Source of the DNA: Anaerolineaceae bacterium
GTDB lineage: Bacteria; Chloroflexota; Anaerolineae; Anaerolineales; Anaerolineaceae
Assembly: GCA_030653365.1 (NCBI GenBank)
Contig: JAURZL010000015.1
Span: 62,001 to 126,000 of the forward strand
Direction: 5' to 3'
Length of the DNA stretch: 64,000 nucleotides
Each line of letters begins with the position of its first letter. Position 1 is the stretch's first letter. Position numbers and translations under genes: made by a program. A model generated the notes under the pieces. The model ran no database searches. It worked only from the letters and a program-made list of their open reading frames with translations, and was not told the origin of the DNA. Below, one piece after another: positions 8,742-17,766 of this stretch.

Positions 8742-9410
8742 ATGTCAGAAAAAATAGCAGCAATATTTGTAAATGGAGAATTTAAGAAGACCGAACGGAT
8801 TAAGAATATAATCCTTCAAGCTGATTTAATTGTTGCTGTGGATGGTGGACTGAATCATGTTGTCAATATGGGACTTACTCCTCATATCATTATTGGTGAC
8901 CTTGATTCGATTGATCCGGATGATCTGGAATATTTCGAGAATAATGGGGTTGCTGTAAGCAAATTTCCAGAGAAAAAAGATGAAACAGACTTAGAATTGG
9001 CAATTGATTCTGTAATCAATCTTGGTTTTGACAACATTTATATTCTTGGTGCAACTGGGGGTCGAATTGACCATTTTTTGGGTAATATCTTTTTGTTTTC
9101 TAATCCGGATTATCTGAATCTTGATATCAAAATAATGGATGCCAATTGTGAAATCTTTTATGTCAAACCCAATCAATCGATTCATGGTGAACCAGGAGAT
9201 CGAATCAGCTTAATCCCAATTTCAGAAATAGTAAGAGGAATTAAAACGGATGGATTCTTGTTCCCACTAAACGATGAAGACCTGACTCGTTGGAAAACCA
9301 GGGGCATTAGTAATCAATTACAAAACCATGTAGCTCGGGTAGATTTTGTTTCGGGTTCATTACTTTGTGTTCATGTTTTTGGGGGGGTAAGGGTAGAAAG
9401 AGGAGCATAA
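8742..9410 (+). CDS. thiN: Thiamine pyrophosphokinase
   Basis: 222 residues; transfers pyrophosphate from ATP to thiamine to give TPP. Family motifs are present: VAVDGGLNH (DGG at 34-36), GDLDSI (52-57), KKDETDLE (78-85) and GATGGRIDH (103-111). The longer frame from 8685 would run through the riboswitch and terminator, so the ATG at 8742 with AGGAG nine bases upstream is taken as the start. The gene sits behind a TPP riboswitch, and its stop overlaps the thiB start (TAATG), placing pyrophosphorylation of imported thiamine in the same transcript as uptake. Confidence 0.95.
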   Translation: MSEKIAAIFVNGEFKKTERIKNIILQADLIVAVDGGLNHVVNMGLTPHIIIGDLDSIDPDDLEYFENNGVAVSKFPEKKDETDLELAIDSVINLGFDNIYILGATGGRIDHFLGNIFLFSNPDYLNLDIKIMDANCEIFYVKPNQSIHGEPGDRISLIPISEIVRGIKTDGFLFPLNDEDLTRWKTRGISNQLQNHVARVDFVSGSLLCVHVFGGVRVERGA

Positions 9411-10489
9411 TGATTAAAAAAATATTATTTTTATCGGTAATTATCTTAATAGTAACAATATTAAGTGCTTGTGGGACCCAAGCAAACAATAATTCGTCAG
9501 AGAATTCTGATACCCAGACCAGAATATTGAATGTTATGACACACGATTCATTCACTGCCAACGAAAATCTCATTTTGCAATTCGAAAAAGAGAATAATGT
9601 AAAGATAAATTTCTTACTCTCCGGAGATACAGGTGCTGCTTTAAATAGAGCAATATTAACGAAGGAGTCACCGCAAGCCGATGTATTTTTTGGTGTGGAT
9701 AACACATTTTTATCCAGAGCATTAAAAGAAGATATTTTCGAACCGTATAACAGTCCAGTTCTTGAAAATATCAGAGAATCATTTCGGATAGATCCTGAAA
9801 ACAGGGTTTTACCGGTTGACTACGGTGATGTTTGTATCAATTTTGATAAAGCCTATTTTTCTGAAAAGGGATTAAAAATTCCATCCTCTCTTAGTGATTT
9901 ATTATTGCCAGAATATAGGGGGTTACTTGTAGTCGAGAATCCAGCAACTTCCTCGCCCGGTCTTGCTTTCATGTTTACAACAATTGCTGAATTTGGGGAA
10001 GAAGGTTATTTACAATTCTGGAACGACTTGCGGGAGAATGATGTGGTTGTCGTTAATGATTGGGAGACCGCATACTACAGTAATTTCAGTGCTTCATCAG
10101 GAAAAGGCAATCAACCGATGGTTGTTTCTTATGGTTCAAGCCCTCCAGCTGAAGTAATTTTTGCAGAAACTGCATTGGATGATTCTCCAACTGCTTCTAT
10201 CATAGCGCCGAATACCTGCTATCGTCAGATTGAATTTGTGGGCATTTTAAGAGGGACACAACAACGGGAACTGGCTGAGAGATTCGTTGACTTCCTGCTG
10301 GACATACCATTTCAGGAAGATTTACCTATGCAAATGTTTGTTTTTCCTGCCAATCAGAACGCCAAATTGCCAATAGAGTTTGAAAAATTTGCACAAATCC
10401 CTGAAAAGCCAGCAATTCTGGATATGGATTTAATTGATCGGAATCGAGAGAAGTGGATCCAGGATTGGACCATCACAGTATTAAGGTGA
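9410..10489 (+). CDS. thiB: Thiamine ABC transporter substrate-binding lipoprotein
   Basis: 359 residues. The N-terminus is a lipoprotein signal (hydrophobic stretch ending in ILSAC, lipidated Cys21), so the protein is anchored outside the membrane. The body matches the ThiB/COG4143 group of iron/thiamine-type binding proteins (LLSGDTGAALNRA, ADVFFGVDNTFL, LPVDYGDVCINFD). A longer reading from 9365 would overlap thiN heavily; the ATG at 9410 has an AGAGGAGC ribosome binding site and is coupled to the thiN stop. Context (TPP riboswitch, thiN, permease, ATPase) makes thiamine the likely ligand, though phosphorylated thiamine is also possible. Confidence 0.93.
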   Translation: MIKKILFLSVIILIVTILSACGTQANNNSSENSDTQTRILNVMTHDSFTANENLILQFEKENNVKINFLLSGDTGAALNRAILTKESPQADVFFGVDNTFLSRALKEDIFEPYNSPVLENIRESFRIDPENRVLPVDYGDVCINFDKAYFSEKGLKIPSSLSDLLLPEYRGLLVVENPATSSPGLAFMFTTIAEFGEEGYLQFWNDLRENDVVVVNDWETAYYSNFSASSGKGNQPMVVSYGSSPPAEVIFAETALDDSPTASIIAPNTCYRQIEFVGILRGTQQRELAERFVDFLLDIPFQEDLPMQMFVFPANQNAKLPIEFEKFAQIPEKPAILDMDLIDRNREKWIQDWTITVLR

Positions 10490-10493
10490 TCAT

Positions 10494-12197
10494 TTGAAAT
10501 CATTTTTACGGATCATCAGATTTATTGGAAATTTCCTGCTGTGGAGTATGCCATTTGTATTTTTGGCATTCTTTTATTTTCTTCCTCTATTTGCAAATTT
10601 CCAAATGGCCTGGAAGGCAACCACAGCTGAATTTTTCGTAGCAACATCCTGGAATGTAATTTCAAAACCAATATTTTTCACATTCTGGCAAGCGATCCTT
10701 TCTACACTGCTAACGATTCTTGTTGGTTTTCCTGCTGCTTATTTAATGGCAAAATTTAAATTCAGAGGAAAATCATTTATTCGATTATTAACGACCATAC
10801 CGTTTATCATGCCGACGGTTGTTGTCGCTGCTGGTTTTAATGCTTTTTTGGGACCGAGTGGTTGGTTAAATGTTCTCCTTCAACAAATATTTTCTTTAGA
10901 AACACCACCGATTCGTATTTTAAATACATTAGGAGCGATTTTGCTCGCCCATGTTTTTTATAATTCAACTGTTTTTATCCGTGTTGTTGGCGGGGCATGG
11001 AGTCAATTGGACCCAAAGATGGGATTTGCTGCGAGTTCATTAGGAGCATCACCACTGCGGGTCTGGCAAAAAATCACTTTGCCTTTATTAAGACCTGCTC
11101 TGTTTTCAGCAATTTTGCTTGTATTTTTATTCAATTTCACCAGCTTTGCTGTTATTTTATTATTGGGTGGACCTCGTTATGCAACCCTGGAGGTTGAAAT
11201 ATATATTCAGGCACTTCATATGCTCAATCTGCCATTAGCTGGTTTGCTTTCAGCAATTCAACTTCTTTGTACTTTGCTTTTGACTATTTTATATACAAGA
11301 TTAAGTCGTCGGAAATCGGTTGCGCTTACGCCCAGAGATCCGGTAGAAAATGAAAGACCTGTAAGAACATGGCAGGAACGATTCTTTGTGATTGGGACTC
11401 TTTCCTATATGATCTTTTTATTTATTATGCCTTTGCTCTCATTGGTTTTCCGGTCATTTTTTTCATTGGAATCAGGTCGTGGAGCGAATGGGCTGACCGT
11501 GAATAATTTTAAGTTACTTTATTTTCAAGAATTATTTATCAATCGGCGCGAGTCGCTGTTTTATGTTGCTCCTATTGATGCAATTCTCAATTCTTTATAT
11601 TTTGGTCTGGTAACAGTAGGAATCGCCTTATTCTTGGGATTTTTAGCGGCTAAAGTCATCTCAACTCAATCTCGCTGGGGAAAATTTCTAGATCCGATAT
11701 TGATGTTACCTTTAGGAACATCAGCAGTTACCTTAGGTCTTGGTTTTATCCTTGTTTTTAATCGACCTCCTATCGATGTTCGTTCATTTCCTTTATTAAT
11801 TCCAATTGCACATTCCCTGGTTGCAATGCCTTTTGTGGTCAGGATTTTACAGCCGGCCATCTCCTCAATCCCCCGTGAATTGAAGTTTTCAGCACGAGTG
11901 TTAGGCGCATCTCCCTGGCGTACCTGGTGGCAGGTAGAATTCCCGATTATTTTTCGGGCGACAATTTCGGCTGCTTTGTTTGCTTTTACGATTTCCTTAG
12001 GTGAATTTGGAGCGACAACTTTTCTGAGCAGACCGGAACAACCAACCATTCCGATTGCCATTTACCGCTATCTATCACAACCTGGGGGACTGAATTATGG
12101 ACAAGCCATGGCTATGTCAACGATCTTAATGATAATCTGTGGGTTATCAATCTTTTTAATCGATCGACTAAAATTACCCAATCTCAAAGAATTTTAG
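10494..12197 (+). CDS. thiP: Thiamine ABC transporter permease (fused double-domain)
   Basis: 567 residues with about twelve hydrophobic segments arranged as two homologous permease halves. Each half has an EAA-type loop for the ATPase: SLGASPLRVWQKITLPLL in the first and VLGASPWRTWWQVEFPII in the second. This fused form is typical of ThiP and FbpB transporters. The start is TTG at 10494, four bases after the thiB stop, with AAGGTG just upstream. It works with thiB and thiQ encoded on either side. Confidence 0.93.
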   Translation: MKSFLRIIRFIGNFLLWSMPFVFLAFFYFLPLFANFQMAWKATTAEFFVATSWNVISKPIFFTFWQAILSTLLTILVGFPAAYLMAKFKFRGKSFIRLLTTIPFIMPTVVVAAGFNAFLGPSGWLNVLLQQIFSLETPPIRILNTLGAILLAHVFYNSTVFIRVVGGAWSQLDPKMGFAASSLGASPLRVWQKITLPLLRPALFSAILLVFLFNFTSFAVILLLGGPRYATLEVEIYIQALHMLNLPLAGLLSAIQLLCTLLLTILYTRLSRRKSVALTPRDPVENERPVRTWQERFFVIGTLSYMIFLFIMPLLSLVFRSFFSLESGRGANGLTVNNFKLLYFQELFINRRESLFYVAPIDAILNSLYFGLVTVGIALFLGFLAAKVISTQSRWGKFLDPILMLPLGTSAVTLGLGFILVFNRPPIDVRSFPLLIPIAHSLVAMPFVVRILQPAISSIPRELKFSARVLGASPWRTWWQVEFPIIFRATISAALFAFTISLGEFGATTFLSRPEQPTIPIAIYRYLSQPGGLNYGQAMAMSTILMIICGLSIFLIDRLKLPNLKEF

Positions 12198-12210
12198 AAA
12201 TGAGATCCAT

Positions 12211-13248
12211 ATGTTATCTGTAAAAAATATCTTCAAAAATTATGAAAAACAACCACTTTTATGTGGAGTTAGTTTTGATGTGCAGCAGGGAGAAACAGTT
12301 TGTCTATTAGGAAGATCTGGAAGTGGTAAAAGTACGATCCTGAGAATTATTGCTGGCATCGAAGAGCCCAAATCCGGATCGGTTTTTTGGGATACGCAAG
12401 ATTTAAAAGATGTACCTGTTCACAAACGTCAGTTTGGGTTCATGTTTCAGGATTATGCCTTATTCCCCCACAAAAATGTTTATGAAAATGTAGCATTCGG
12501 GTTGAGAATGCAGAACCTTGAGAATAAAGATATTTATGATCGGGTTCAAGATGTCCTTTCGAAAGTAAAAATGGAAAAATTCAGCCATCGTTTAGTAGCA
12601 GACCTGTCTGGAGGTGAACAACAAAGGGTGGCATTAGCAAGAGCATTGGCTCCTGAGCCACGTTTATTGATGCTGGATGAGCCTTTGGGGGCTCTTGATC
12701 GCACATTAAGAGAACAATTAATGGATGAATTAAGATTGCTTTTGCATGAAACAAAAATTCCTGCGATTTATGTCACGCATGATCAAGAGGAAGCCTTCAC
12801 CATCGGGGATCGTCTTATTCTGTTGAATGCTGGAAAAATCGTTCAGGATGCCTCTCCTTTTGTTGTTTATAAGAAACCAGCGAATTCATGGGTTTCAGAA
12901 TTTTTAGGATTGACGAATCTGATAAATGGAAAAATTCTTACCTTAGATCCATTGGTTGTTCAAACTATCTTTGGTGAGATAGTGGTGATTACTGAATTAC
13001 CGGAGAATATTCACCAGGGGGATGAGGTGATGGTTCTATTCAGACCGGATGCTTTATTAGTGGAAGAAAATCAGCTCAATAAATTTCAAGCTTTGATTAC
13101 CGATGATGTTTTCCTAGGAAATCAATGGCGGGTGAAAATGATGATATCCGATATTGAGTTTTCATTTATTGTAGATACACCAATTAATACAGGGTCTCAA
13201 ATTTTGGTTTCTTTTAATCCGGAATTGATTAATGTTTTGCAGGAGTGA
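12211..13248 (+). CDS. thiQ: Thiamine ABC transporter ATP-binding protein
   Basis: 345 residues. Walker A GRSGSGKST (34-42), Q-loop in FGFMFQDYALFP, signature LSGGEQQRVALARAL, Walker B LLMLDEPLGALD and switch His in YVTHDQEE are all intact. The C-terminal ~110 residues form a TOBE-like region absent from the shorter enterobacterial ThiQ (about 230 residues), so the architecture is closer to PotA/FbpC. The ATG lies 13 bases after thiP. Substrate is inferred from the operon. Confidence 0.92.
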   Translation: MLSVKNIFKNYEKQPLLCGVSFDVQQGETVCLLGRSGSGKSTILRIIAGIEEPKSGSVFWDTQDLKDVPVHKRQFGFMFQDYALFPHKNVYENVAFGLRMQNLENKDIYDRVQDVLSKVKMEKFSHRLVADLSGGEQQRVALARALAPEPRLLMLDEPLGALDRTLREQLMDELRLLLHETKIPAIYVTHDQEEAFTIGDRLILLNAGKIVQDASPFVVYKKPANSWVSEFLGLTNLINGKILTLDPLVVQTIFGEIVVITELPENIHQGDEVMVLFRPDALLVEENQLNKFQALITDDVFLGNQWRVKMMISDIEFSFIVDTPINTGSQILVSFNPELINVLQE

Positions 13249-13250
13249 AG

Positions 13251-13724
13251 TTGAAAAATATTATTGTAACCAAACTCAATGAAAAAGGGATCGAAACCTG
13301 GAGATATGAAGGAAGGGAACTGCTACGGATAGAAAATATCGTAATGATTGAAGCATTGTTTAATCGAGAAGATACTCCCTTTATGGGGATTGTGATTAAA
13401 CACCATGATCGGTTTATTGAAGCATTTTTTAATGACCGCTGGTATAACATTTTCGAAATCCATGATCGTGATGATGATCGATTGAAAGGTTGGTACTGTG
13501 ATATTTGCAAACCTGCCAAAATATCTGACCAACGAATAGCGTATATTGATCTTTCATTGGATCTGTGGGTTTTTCCCGATGGAAGACAGGTGATCATAGA
13601 TGAGGAAGAATTTAATGATCTTGATATTGAAGAATTGACCAGAAAAAAGGCACTGGATAGTCTTGATGATTTAACCAAAAATTTTTTTACAATTGTAGAA
13701 TCGTTACCTAAGGTTCAAGAGTAA
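13251..13724 (+). CDS. DUF402 family protein (FomD/nucleotide phosphatase-like)
   Basis: 157 residues. The central part shows the DUF402 pattern: WYNIFEIHD, GWYCDICKPAK, then YIDLSLDLWVFPDGR and DEEEFNDL. Characterised relatives (FomD, and nucleoside tri/diphosphatases) hydrolyse nucleotides with divalent metal. The start is placed at TTG 13251, six bases behind AGGAG (13241-13245); the alternative GTG at 13245 would lie inside that site. It follows thiQ by two bases and probably shares the thiamine operon mRNA. A role in thiamine metabolism is not established. Its 3' end overlaps the convergent lipoprotein gene by 17 bases. Confidence 0.85.
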   Translation: MKNIIVTKLNEKGIETWRYEGRELLRIENIVMIEALFNREDTPFMGIVIKHHDRFIEAFFNDRWYNIFEIHDRDDDRLKGWYCDICKPAKISDQRIAYIDLSLDLWVFPDGRQVIIDEEEFNDLDIEELTRKKALDSLDDLTKNFFTIVESLPKVQE

Positions 13725-14805
13725 TTTCAAAGCTGTATAAATGAATTGTTCCTGGTAAACGTGACGCACTTTCCTGTCTGACGCTGAATCGAACATTGGT
13801 ACTGATTTCAACAGAATAAGGAAGATACGCTTCAAAAGGAATATGACTCAGAATTTGATTGGGGGCTTCAATTTCTATTTTTGTCTCTGCAATAATATTT
13901 CCATCCGCATCAATACATTCAATAATGATGGGTGCTGCACTCAATATTCGAGCTAATCCTATTACATGAATAACACCACCCTGGATGATGCTCTCTTCAA
14001 CTGGTTGCCTTATTAGATAAGGCTCCGTTAAATCTTTTGGTGCAGTAATTTTGTTACTTCCCAATTGCAATAATAATAGGTCAACAGATGTATGCGCAAT
14101 TGTGCGGTTATAACGATCTTTAGCACTGATCATTAATCTACCATATTCAGATACATTTTCCAAACTAAAAATAATGGATGGAGCTATACCGAAGCGTCTA
14201 CCGATATAACTCTGGTAATTAATGGTTTCTTTGGTTATAGTTCTGCCATCTTCGCCCAATAATTCAACAATGATCAATCCATCTTCACCTGGGCTGACGA
14301 TCGCTTCAGGTCTGATGGGTGAGGTGACAAAAGAAAATTGACCGATGTTATTGATCCGGAAGTAAGCCAAAGGTGGTGTCGGAGTTTGGGTAATGGTTGG
14401 TGTGCGCGAGGGTCTGGGAGTAAGGGTTGGAAAACGAGTTCTAGTTGGAACAAGAGTGCGCGTAGGCGTAAAAGTGATGGTCGGCGTGATCGTAGTGGTT
14501 TGAGAACCATCCAGTGTATGAGTAAACGTTGGTGCTGGGGTTTTAGTATAAGTTTCCGTACTTTCCGGGGTACTCGTATCTGTCACAGTTATGGTTGCTG
14601 TGTTGCTTGGAGATACTGTTCCAGTTGCAGATGGAGCGGGTGATACTGTTACTGTGTCTGTAGGCTCAGAAAACCAGTTGTTTATGTCAGGAATATTTAA
14701 AGAACAGGCTGAGAATATAATAGGCAATGCAAACATTATGGCAATTATTTGCGCTATCCTGCCACTTTTATTTCCGAAAATTTTTGCTAATCCTGATTTC
14801 TGCAT
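13708..14805 (-). CDS. Secreted lipoprotein with long Thr/Pro/Ser-rich linker
   Basis: 365 residues. A signal peptide ending in IIFSAC indicates lipidation at Cys34. Residues about 45-145 are a low-complexity Thr/Pro/Ser linker with repeats of the T-P-T-x-T type, common in Anaerolineae surface proteins. The C-terminal ~220 residues look like two beta-rich modules; the last (about 270-365) resembles Gmad2/immunoglobulin-like folds but the match is weak. No catalytic motif is seen. It starts two bases after the stop of the LLM oxidoreductase gene, so the two are probably co-transcribed. Function unknown. Confidence 0.75.
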   Translation of the reverse strand: MQKSGLAKIFGNKSGRIAQIIAIMFALPIIFSACSLNIPDINNWFSEPTDTVTVSPAPSATGTVSPSNTATITVTDTSTPESTETYTKTPAPTFTHTLDGSQTTTITPTITFTPTRTLVPTRTRFPTLTPRPSRTPTITQTPTPPLAYFRINNIGQFSFVTSPIRPEAIVSPGEDGLIIVELLGEDGRTITKETINYQSYIGRRFGIAPSIIFSLENVSEYGRLMISAKDRYNRTIAHTSVDLLLLQLGSNKITAPKDLTEPYLIRQPVEESIIQGGVIHVIGLARILSAAPIIIECIDADGNIIAETKIEIEAPNQILSHIPFEAYLPYSVEISTNVRFSVRQESASRLPGTIHLYSFEITLEP

Positions 14806-14807
14806 GA

Positions 14808-15683
14808 TTACTCTTTAAAAGCTGGTGAAATTTCTTTTGTAAACTGTTTGATCACTCTATCCCGTTCTGCCTGTGAATTTACCTTAAAATTAATGATTGC
14901 GTATGTCATACCAGATTCCATATATTGTTTTAATTGATCAATGATTTCATCTGGATTGCCTGTGATTATTGATGATAAGGCAGAGTCAGTTGCAGGAGCA
15001 TATTGAATTCCTATTCTCACTGCAACTGTAAAAGGACGAAGTTTAATTATTGAATGTACACTGCTGAGAGAATTCTTCAAAGCTTGTGGTGAGTTCCCAT
15101 TAGGGTGCCATCCATCTCCAAGTGCGATCGCTCGCTTGAGCGCTTTTTGTGAATCTCCCGCGATCCAAAGTGGTGGACCACCAGATTGAACGGGAGTAGG
15201 TGAGACCACCATATTTTCAAAATTATAAAATTCTCCATGGAAGCTTACATTGCTTTGACCCCGCCAGCAGGTTCTCAGGATTTTAATTGCTTCATTCATT
15301 CTGCGCCCACGGTTAGAGAAATCATAACCAAGATTCTGGTATTCACCTTTTGACCAACCAATTCCAGCAGAAATGATAAGTCTTCCCCCAGACAAATTGT
15401 CAATGCTCGCCAGAGATTTCGCTACTTCTACAGGATTGCGTTGCGGTAATACCAATGTGGAAATACCCAGCTTAATTGTTCTGGTACTGGCTGCCAGGAA
15501 CCCCATCGTAGAAATTGACTCATAAATGTGACCAAAGAGACTGGAATCTTTTTCAGGTAATGCAAGATGATCAGTTAACCAAATGGAATCAAAACCATAA
15601 TTCTCTGCCATTAATGCTGAATCGATAATCGCTAGCCTAGATGCTTGCGGTCCATAATTTGGAAGAACGAAACCAAATTTCAT
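14808..15683 (-). CDS. LLM-class (luciferase-like, probably F420-dependent) oxidoreductase
   Basis: 291 residues with the bacterial luciferase-like TIM barrel: MKFGFVLPNYGP at the start, DSIWLTDHLALP near residue 32, IKLGISTLVLPQRNP, LSGGRLIISAGIGW and GPPLWIAGDS. The TDH motif and IGW are characteristic of F420-dependent members rather than FMN luciferases. Substrate is unknown. The gene lies eight bases after the REC gene 15692-16084 and two bases before the lipoprotein gene, forming a short minus-strand operon. Confidence 0.88.
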   Translation of the reverse strand: MKFGFVLPNYGPQASRLAIIDSALMAENYGFDSIWLTDHLALPEKDSSLFGHIYESISTMGFLAASTRTIKLGISTLVLPQRNPVEVAKSLASIDNLSGGRLIISAGIGWSKGEYQNLGYDFSNRGRRMNEAIKILRTCWRGQSNVSFHGEFYNFENMVVSPTPVQSGGPPLWIAGDSQKALKRAIALGDGWHPNGNSPQALKNSLSSVHSIIKLRPFTVAVRIGIQYAPATDSALSSIITGNPDEIIDQLKQYMESGMTYAIINFKVNSQAERDRVIKQFTKEISPAFKE

Positions 15684-15691
15684 GGTAAGTA

Positions 15692-16084
15692 TTATATATT
15701 GAATTTTGCTATTGTATTCTCTAAACCTTTGATTGTTAAAGGTTTTGGAAGGAATCCATTCGCTCCATAAGCTACTGCCATATTCGATTCAAAATCTGGT
15801 TCGCTGGCAGAAAGAATCATTATTGGGGTGTCTACCGTAAATTCATTTTCTCGCAAGCGTCTTACAACATCAAATCCATTCACTTCCTGCATGTTGATAT
15901 CTATCATCACCAAGTCAGGAAGAGTTTCTAATGCCATACGCATCGCATCCTTGGCAGCAGGACATAAAAATGCTTCATGACCTAAGATCAGTGAAATTTG
16001 CTCCATTAGGTATAAAGTATGTGTATCGTCATCTATAAAAAGTATTTTTGCCATATTTCTTTGTCTGTTACTAATTTTGGACAT
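15692..16084 (-). CDS. Single-domain response regulator (REC only)
   Basis: A CheY-like receiver of 120-130 residues. From the ATG at 16084, the acidic triplet is in LFIDDD, the phospho-acceptor is Asp62 in LVMIDINMQ, and Lys is in LPKPL. The alternative ATG at 16054 begins exactly at the domain edge; neither start has a good ribosome binding site. No kinase gene is adjacent, so this is an orphan regulator. It lies between the M32 peptidase (19 bases upstream) and the LLM oxidoreductase. Confidence 0.88.
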   Translation of the reverse strand: MSKISNRQRNMAKILFIDDDTHTLYLMEQISLILGHEAFLCPAAKDAMRMALETLPDLVMIDINMQEVNGFDVVRRLRENEFTVDTPIMILSASEPDFESNMAVAYGANGFLPKPLTIKGLENTIAKFNI

Positions 16085-16103
16085 TTACTTAATACTATTT
16101 ACT

Positions 16104-17606
16104 TCAAAAATTGTAAATATCACTATATTTATTAATCAAATAATTTATATAAGGAATAGGATTAATTCTGGATCCTGTCAACTTTTGAATCAATTCATTG
16201 GGTTCGTATTTTGCACCATAATGATGTACATTTTTCTGTAACCACCCGAGCAATTCTACAAAATCCCCTCCTGCTATTTTATCACTTAAGTCAGAGACAT
16301 CATAGTTGATCTTATCCCAAAGTTGAATTGAGAGAATATTTCCTAAAGCATAAGTTGGAAAATAACCAAACATTCCTCCTGACCAATGCACATCCTGCAA
16401 TACACCATCAGAATCATTTAGGGGAGTAATGTTTAGATATTCTTTCATCAGTGTATTCCACATATCTGGGAGGTGTGTTACGGAGATTTGCCCTTCCATC
16501 AACGATTTTTCAATTTCAAATCGGATCATGACATGTAAATTGTATGTTGCTTCATCAGCTTCCACACGAATTAAGGAAGGTTCAACTTTATTTATCGCTT
16601 TATAAAATGAAAGTTCTGGCACATTTTCCAGCTGTGCTGGGAAGTACGATTGTAGGATAGGATAAAAATGATGCCAAAACTCTTTAGATCTTCCGATCAC
16701 ATTTTCCCAAAGTCTTGCTTGGGATTCATGGAATGCGGATGAAGCTGAAGAACTTAATGGGGTACGCCGGTACTTTGGATCGAAACCTAATTCATATAAA
16801 GCATGTCCAGCTTCGTGCATGGTGCTGAATAAGGCTGACATTGGTAAATCTTCGTATATTCTGGTTGTGATGCGAACATCATTTTGACCAAAACTGGTTG
16901 TAAATGGGTGGACAGATCTATCCTGTCTGCTTCTGTCCCAGGTCATACCAAATTTTTCAGCAACCAAGATCCCAAAATCCCATTGTTTTTGATCGGAAAA
17001 TTTTTGTCCCAAAAAAGAATCATCCACTTGAGGTTGCTGTGAGATTATTTTGATTAATTCCACCTGATGTGGTCTAAGTTGGGAAAAAATTTCATTCACT
17101 TCTTGTGTTTTTACACCTGGTTCAAACATATCCAACATAGGATCATATATGTGATCATAAGGTTTGAAACATTCCGCCATCGATTTCACAAGCTCAACGA
17201 TTTTCTCAAGATGTGGCTCGAATAATTTAAAATCGTTCTTTTCTCGCGCTTCTTGCCAGGCAAAATGGGCAATGGCAGTTGTCCGTGAAAAATCGACTAC
17301 GAGATCAACTGGAATTTTTGTGTTTTTGTCAAATTTTCTTTGTGCCACTTTGATCAGGCACGCATCATCTGAATCTGGATCAAGCTGATCCACAAAGGGT
17401 TTTACATCTCTCAATAATGAACCTAACTCGTCTGAAACAGATAAGTTATGGGTGATTTCAGAGATAGTAGCGAGAAGTTCAGCCCGTTCTTCAGCACCAG
17501 CTTGAGGCAAATAAACCTGTTGATCCCAACCCAATAATGCACTGGTATGATCAAGGTCATCAATTTTTGCAAGCAATTGTTTAAGCAGTGTGATTTTTTC
17601 TTCCAT
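16104..17606 (-). CDS. Carboxypeptidase Taq (M32 family metallopeptidase)
   Basis: About 500 residues, the usual length of M32 enzymes. The zinc motif HEAGH is at residues 264-268, followed by ALYE; other family blocks are LGWDQQVYLP near the N-terminus, the DRSRQDRSVHPF block before the zinc site, and HESQARLWENVIGRS after it. These enzymes remove C-terminal residues from peptides with broad specificity and act in the cytoplasm. The ATG at 17606 is preferred over an upstream TTG at 17639; neither has a clear Shine-Dalgarno sequence. Confidence 0.92.
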   Translation of the reverse strand: MEEKITLLKQLLAKIDDLDHTSALLGWDQQVYLPQAGAEERAELLATISEITHNLSVSDELGSLLRDVKPFVDQLDPDSDDACLIKVAQRKFDKNTKIPVDLVVDFSRTTAIAHFAWQEAREKNDFKLFEPHLEKIVELVKSMAECFKPYDHIYDPMLDMFEPGVKTQEVNEIFSQLRPHQVELIKIISQQPQVDDSFLGQKFSDQKQWDFGILVAEKFGMTWDRSRQDRSVHPFTTSFGQNDVRITTRIYEDLPMSALFSTMHEAGHALYELGFDPKYRRTPLSSSASSAFHESQARLWENVIGRSKEFWHHFYPILQSYFPAQLENVPELSFYKAINKVEPSLIRVEADEATYNLHVMIRFEIEKSLMEGQISVTHLPDMWNTLMKEYLNITPLNDSDGVLQDVHWSGGMFGYFPTYALGNILSIQLWDKINYDVSDLSDKIAGGDFVELLGWLQKNVHHYGAKYEPNELIQKLTGSRINPIPYINYLINKYSDIYNF

Positions 17607-17766
17607 GTTATTTTTCGGTTGTTGCACTTTCCTTGCCAATTATTTTGACATAGATGTATTATTCTACAATAATCATACCTTCTCTCAAATTTTTTAGTAT
17701 ATACAATGTCCTTTCAACTTAGTTCTCAGAATCACGTTTTGAAAGCTTTTTGTTAGAATTATCAAA

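Noticed and set aside
9307..9705. Minus-strand frame across the thiN/thiB junction
   Set aside because: It is antisense to two well-supported genes and its product matches no family.
14274..14643. Overlapping frames on both strands within the lipoprotein linker
   Set aside because: They are shadows of the Thr/Pro-rich repeat coding sequence, with Arg/Ser- or Gly/Trp-rich translations of no known family.
14380..14660. Short repeats resembling a CRISPR or tandem array
   Set aside because: The repetition comes from TPT-type codons in a low-complexity linker; there are no uniform repeats or spacers.
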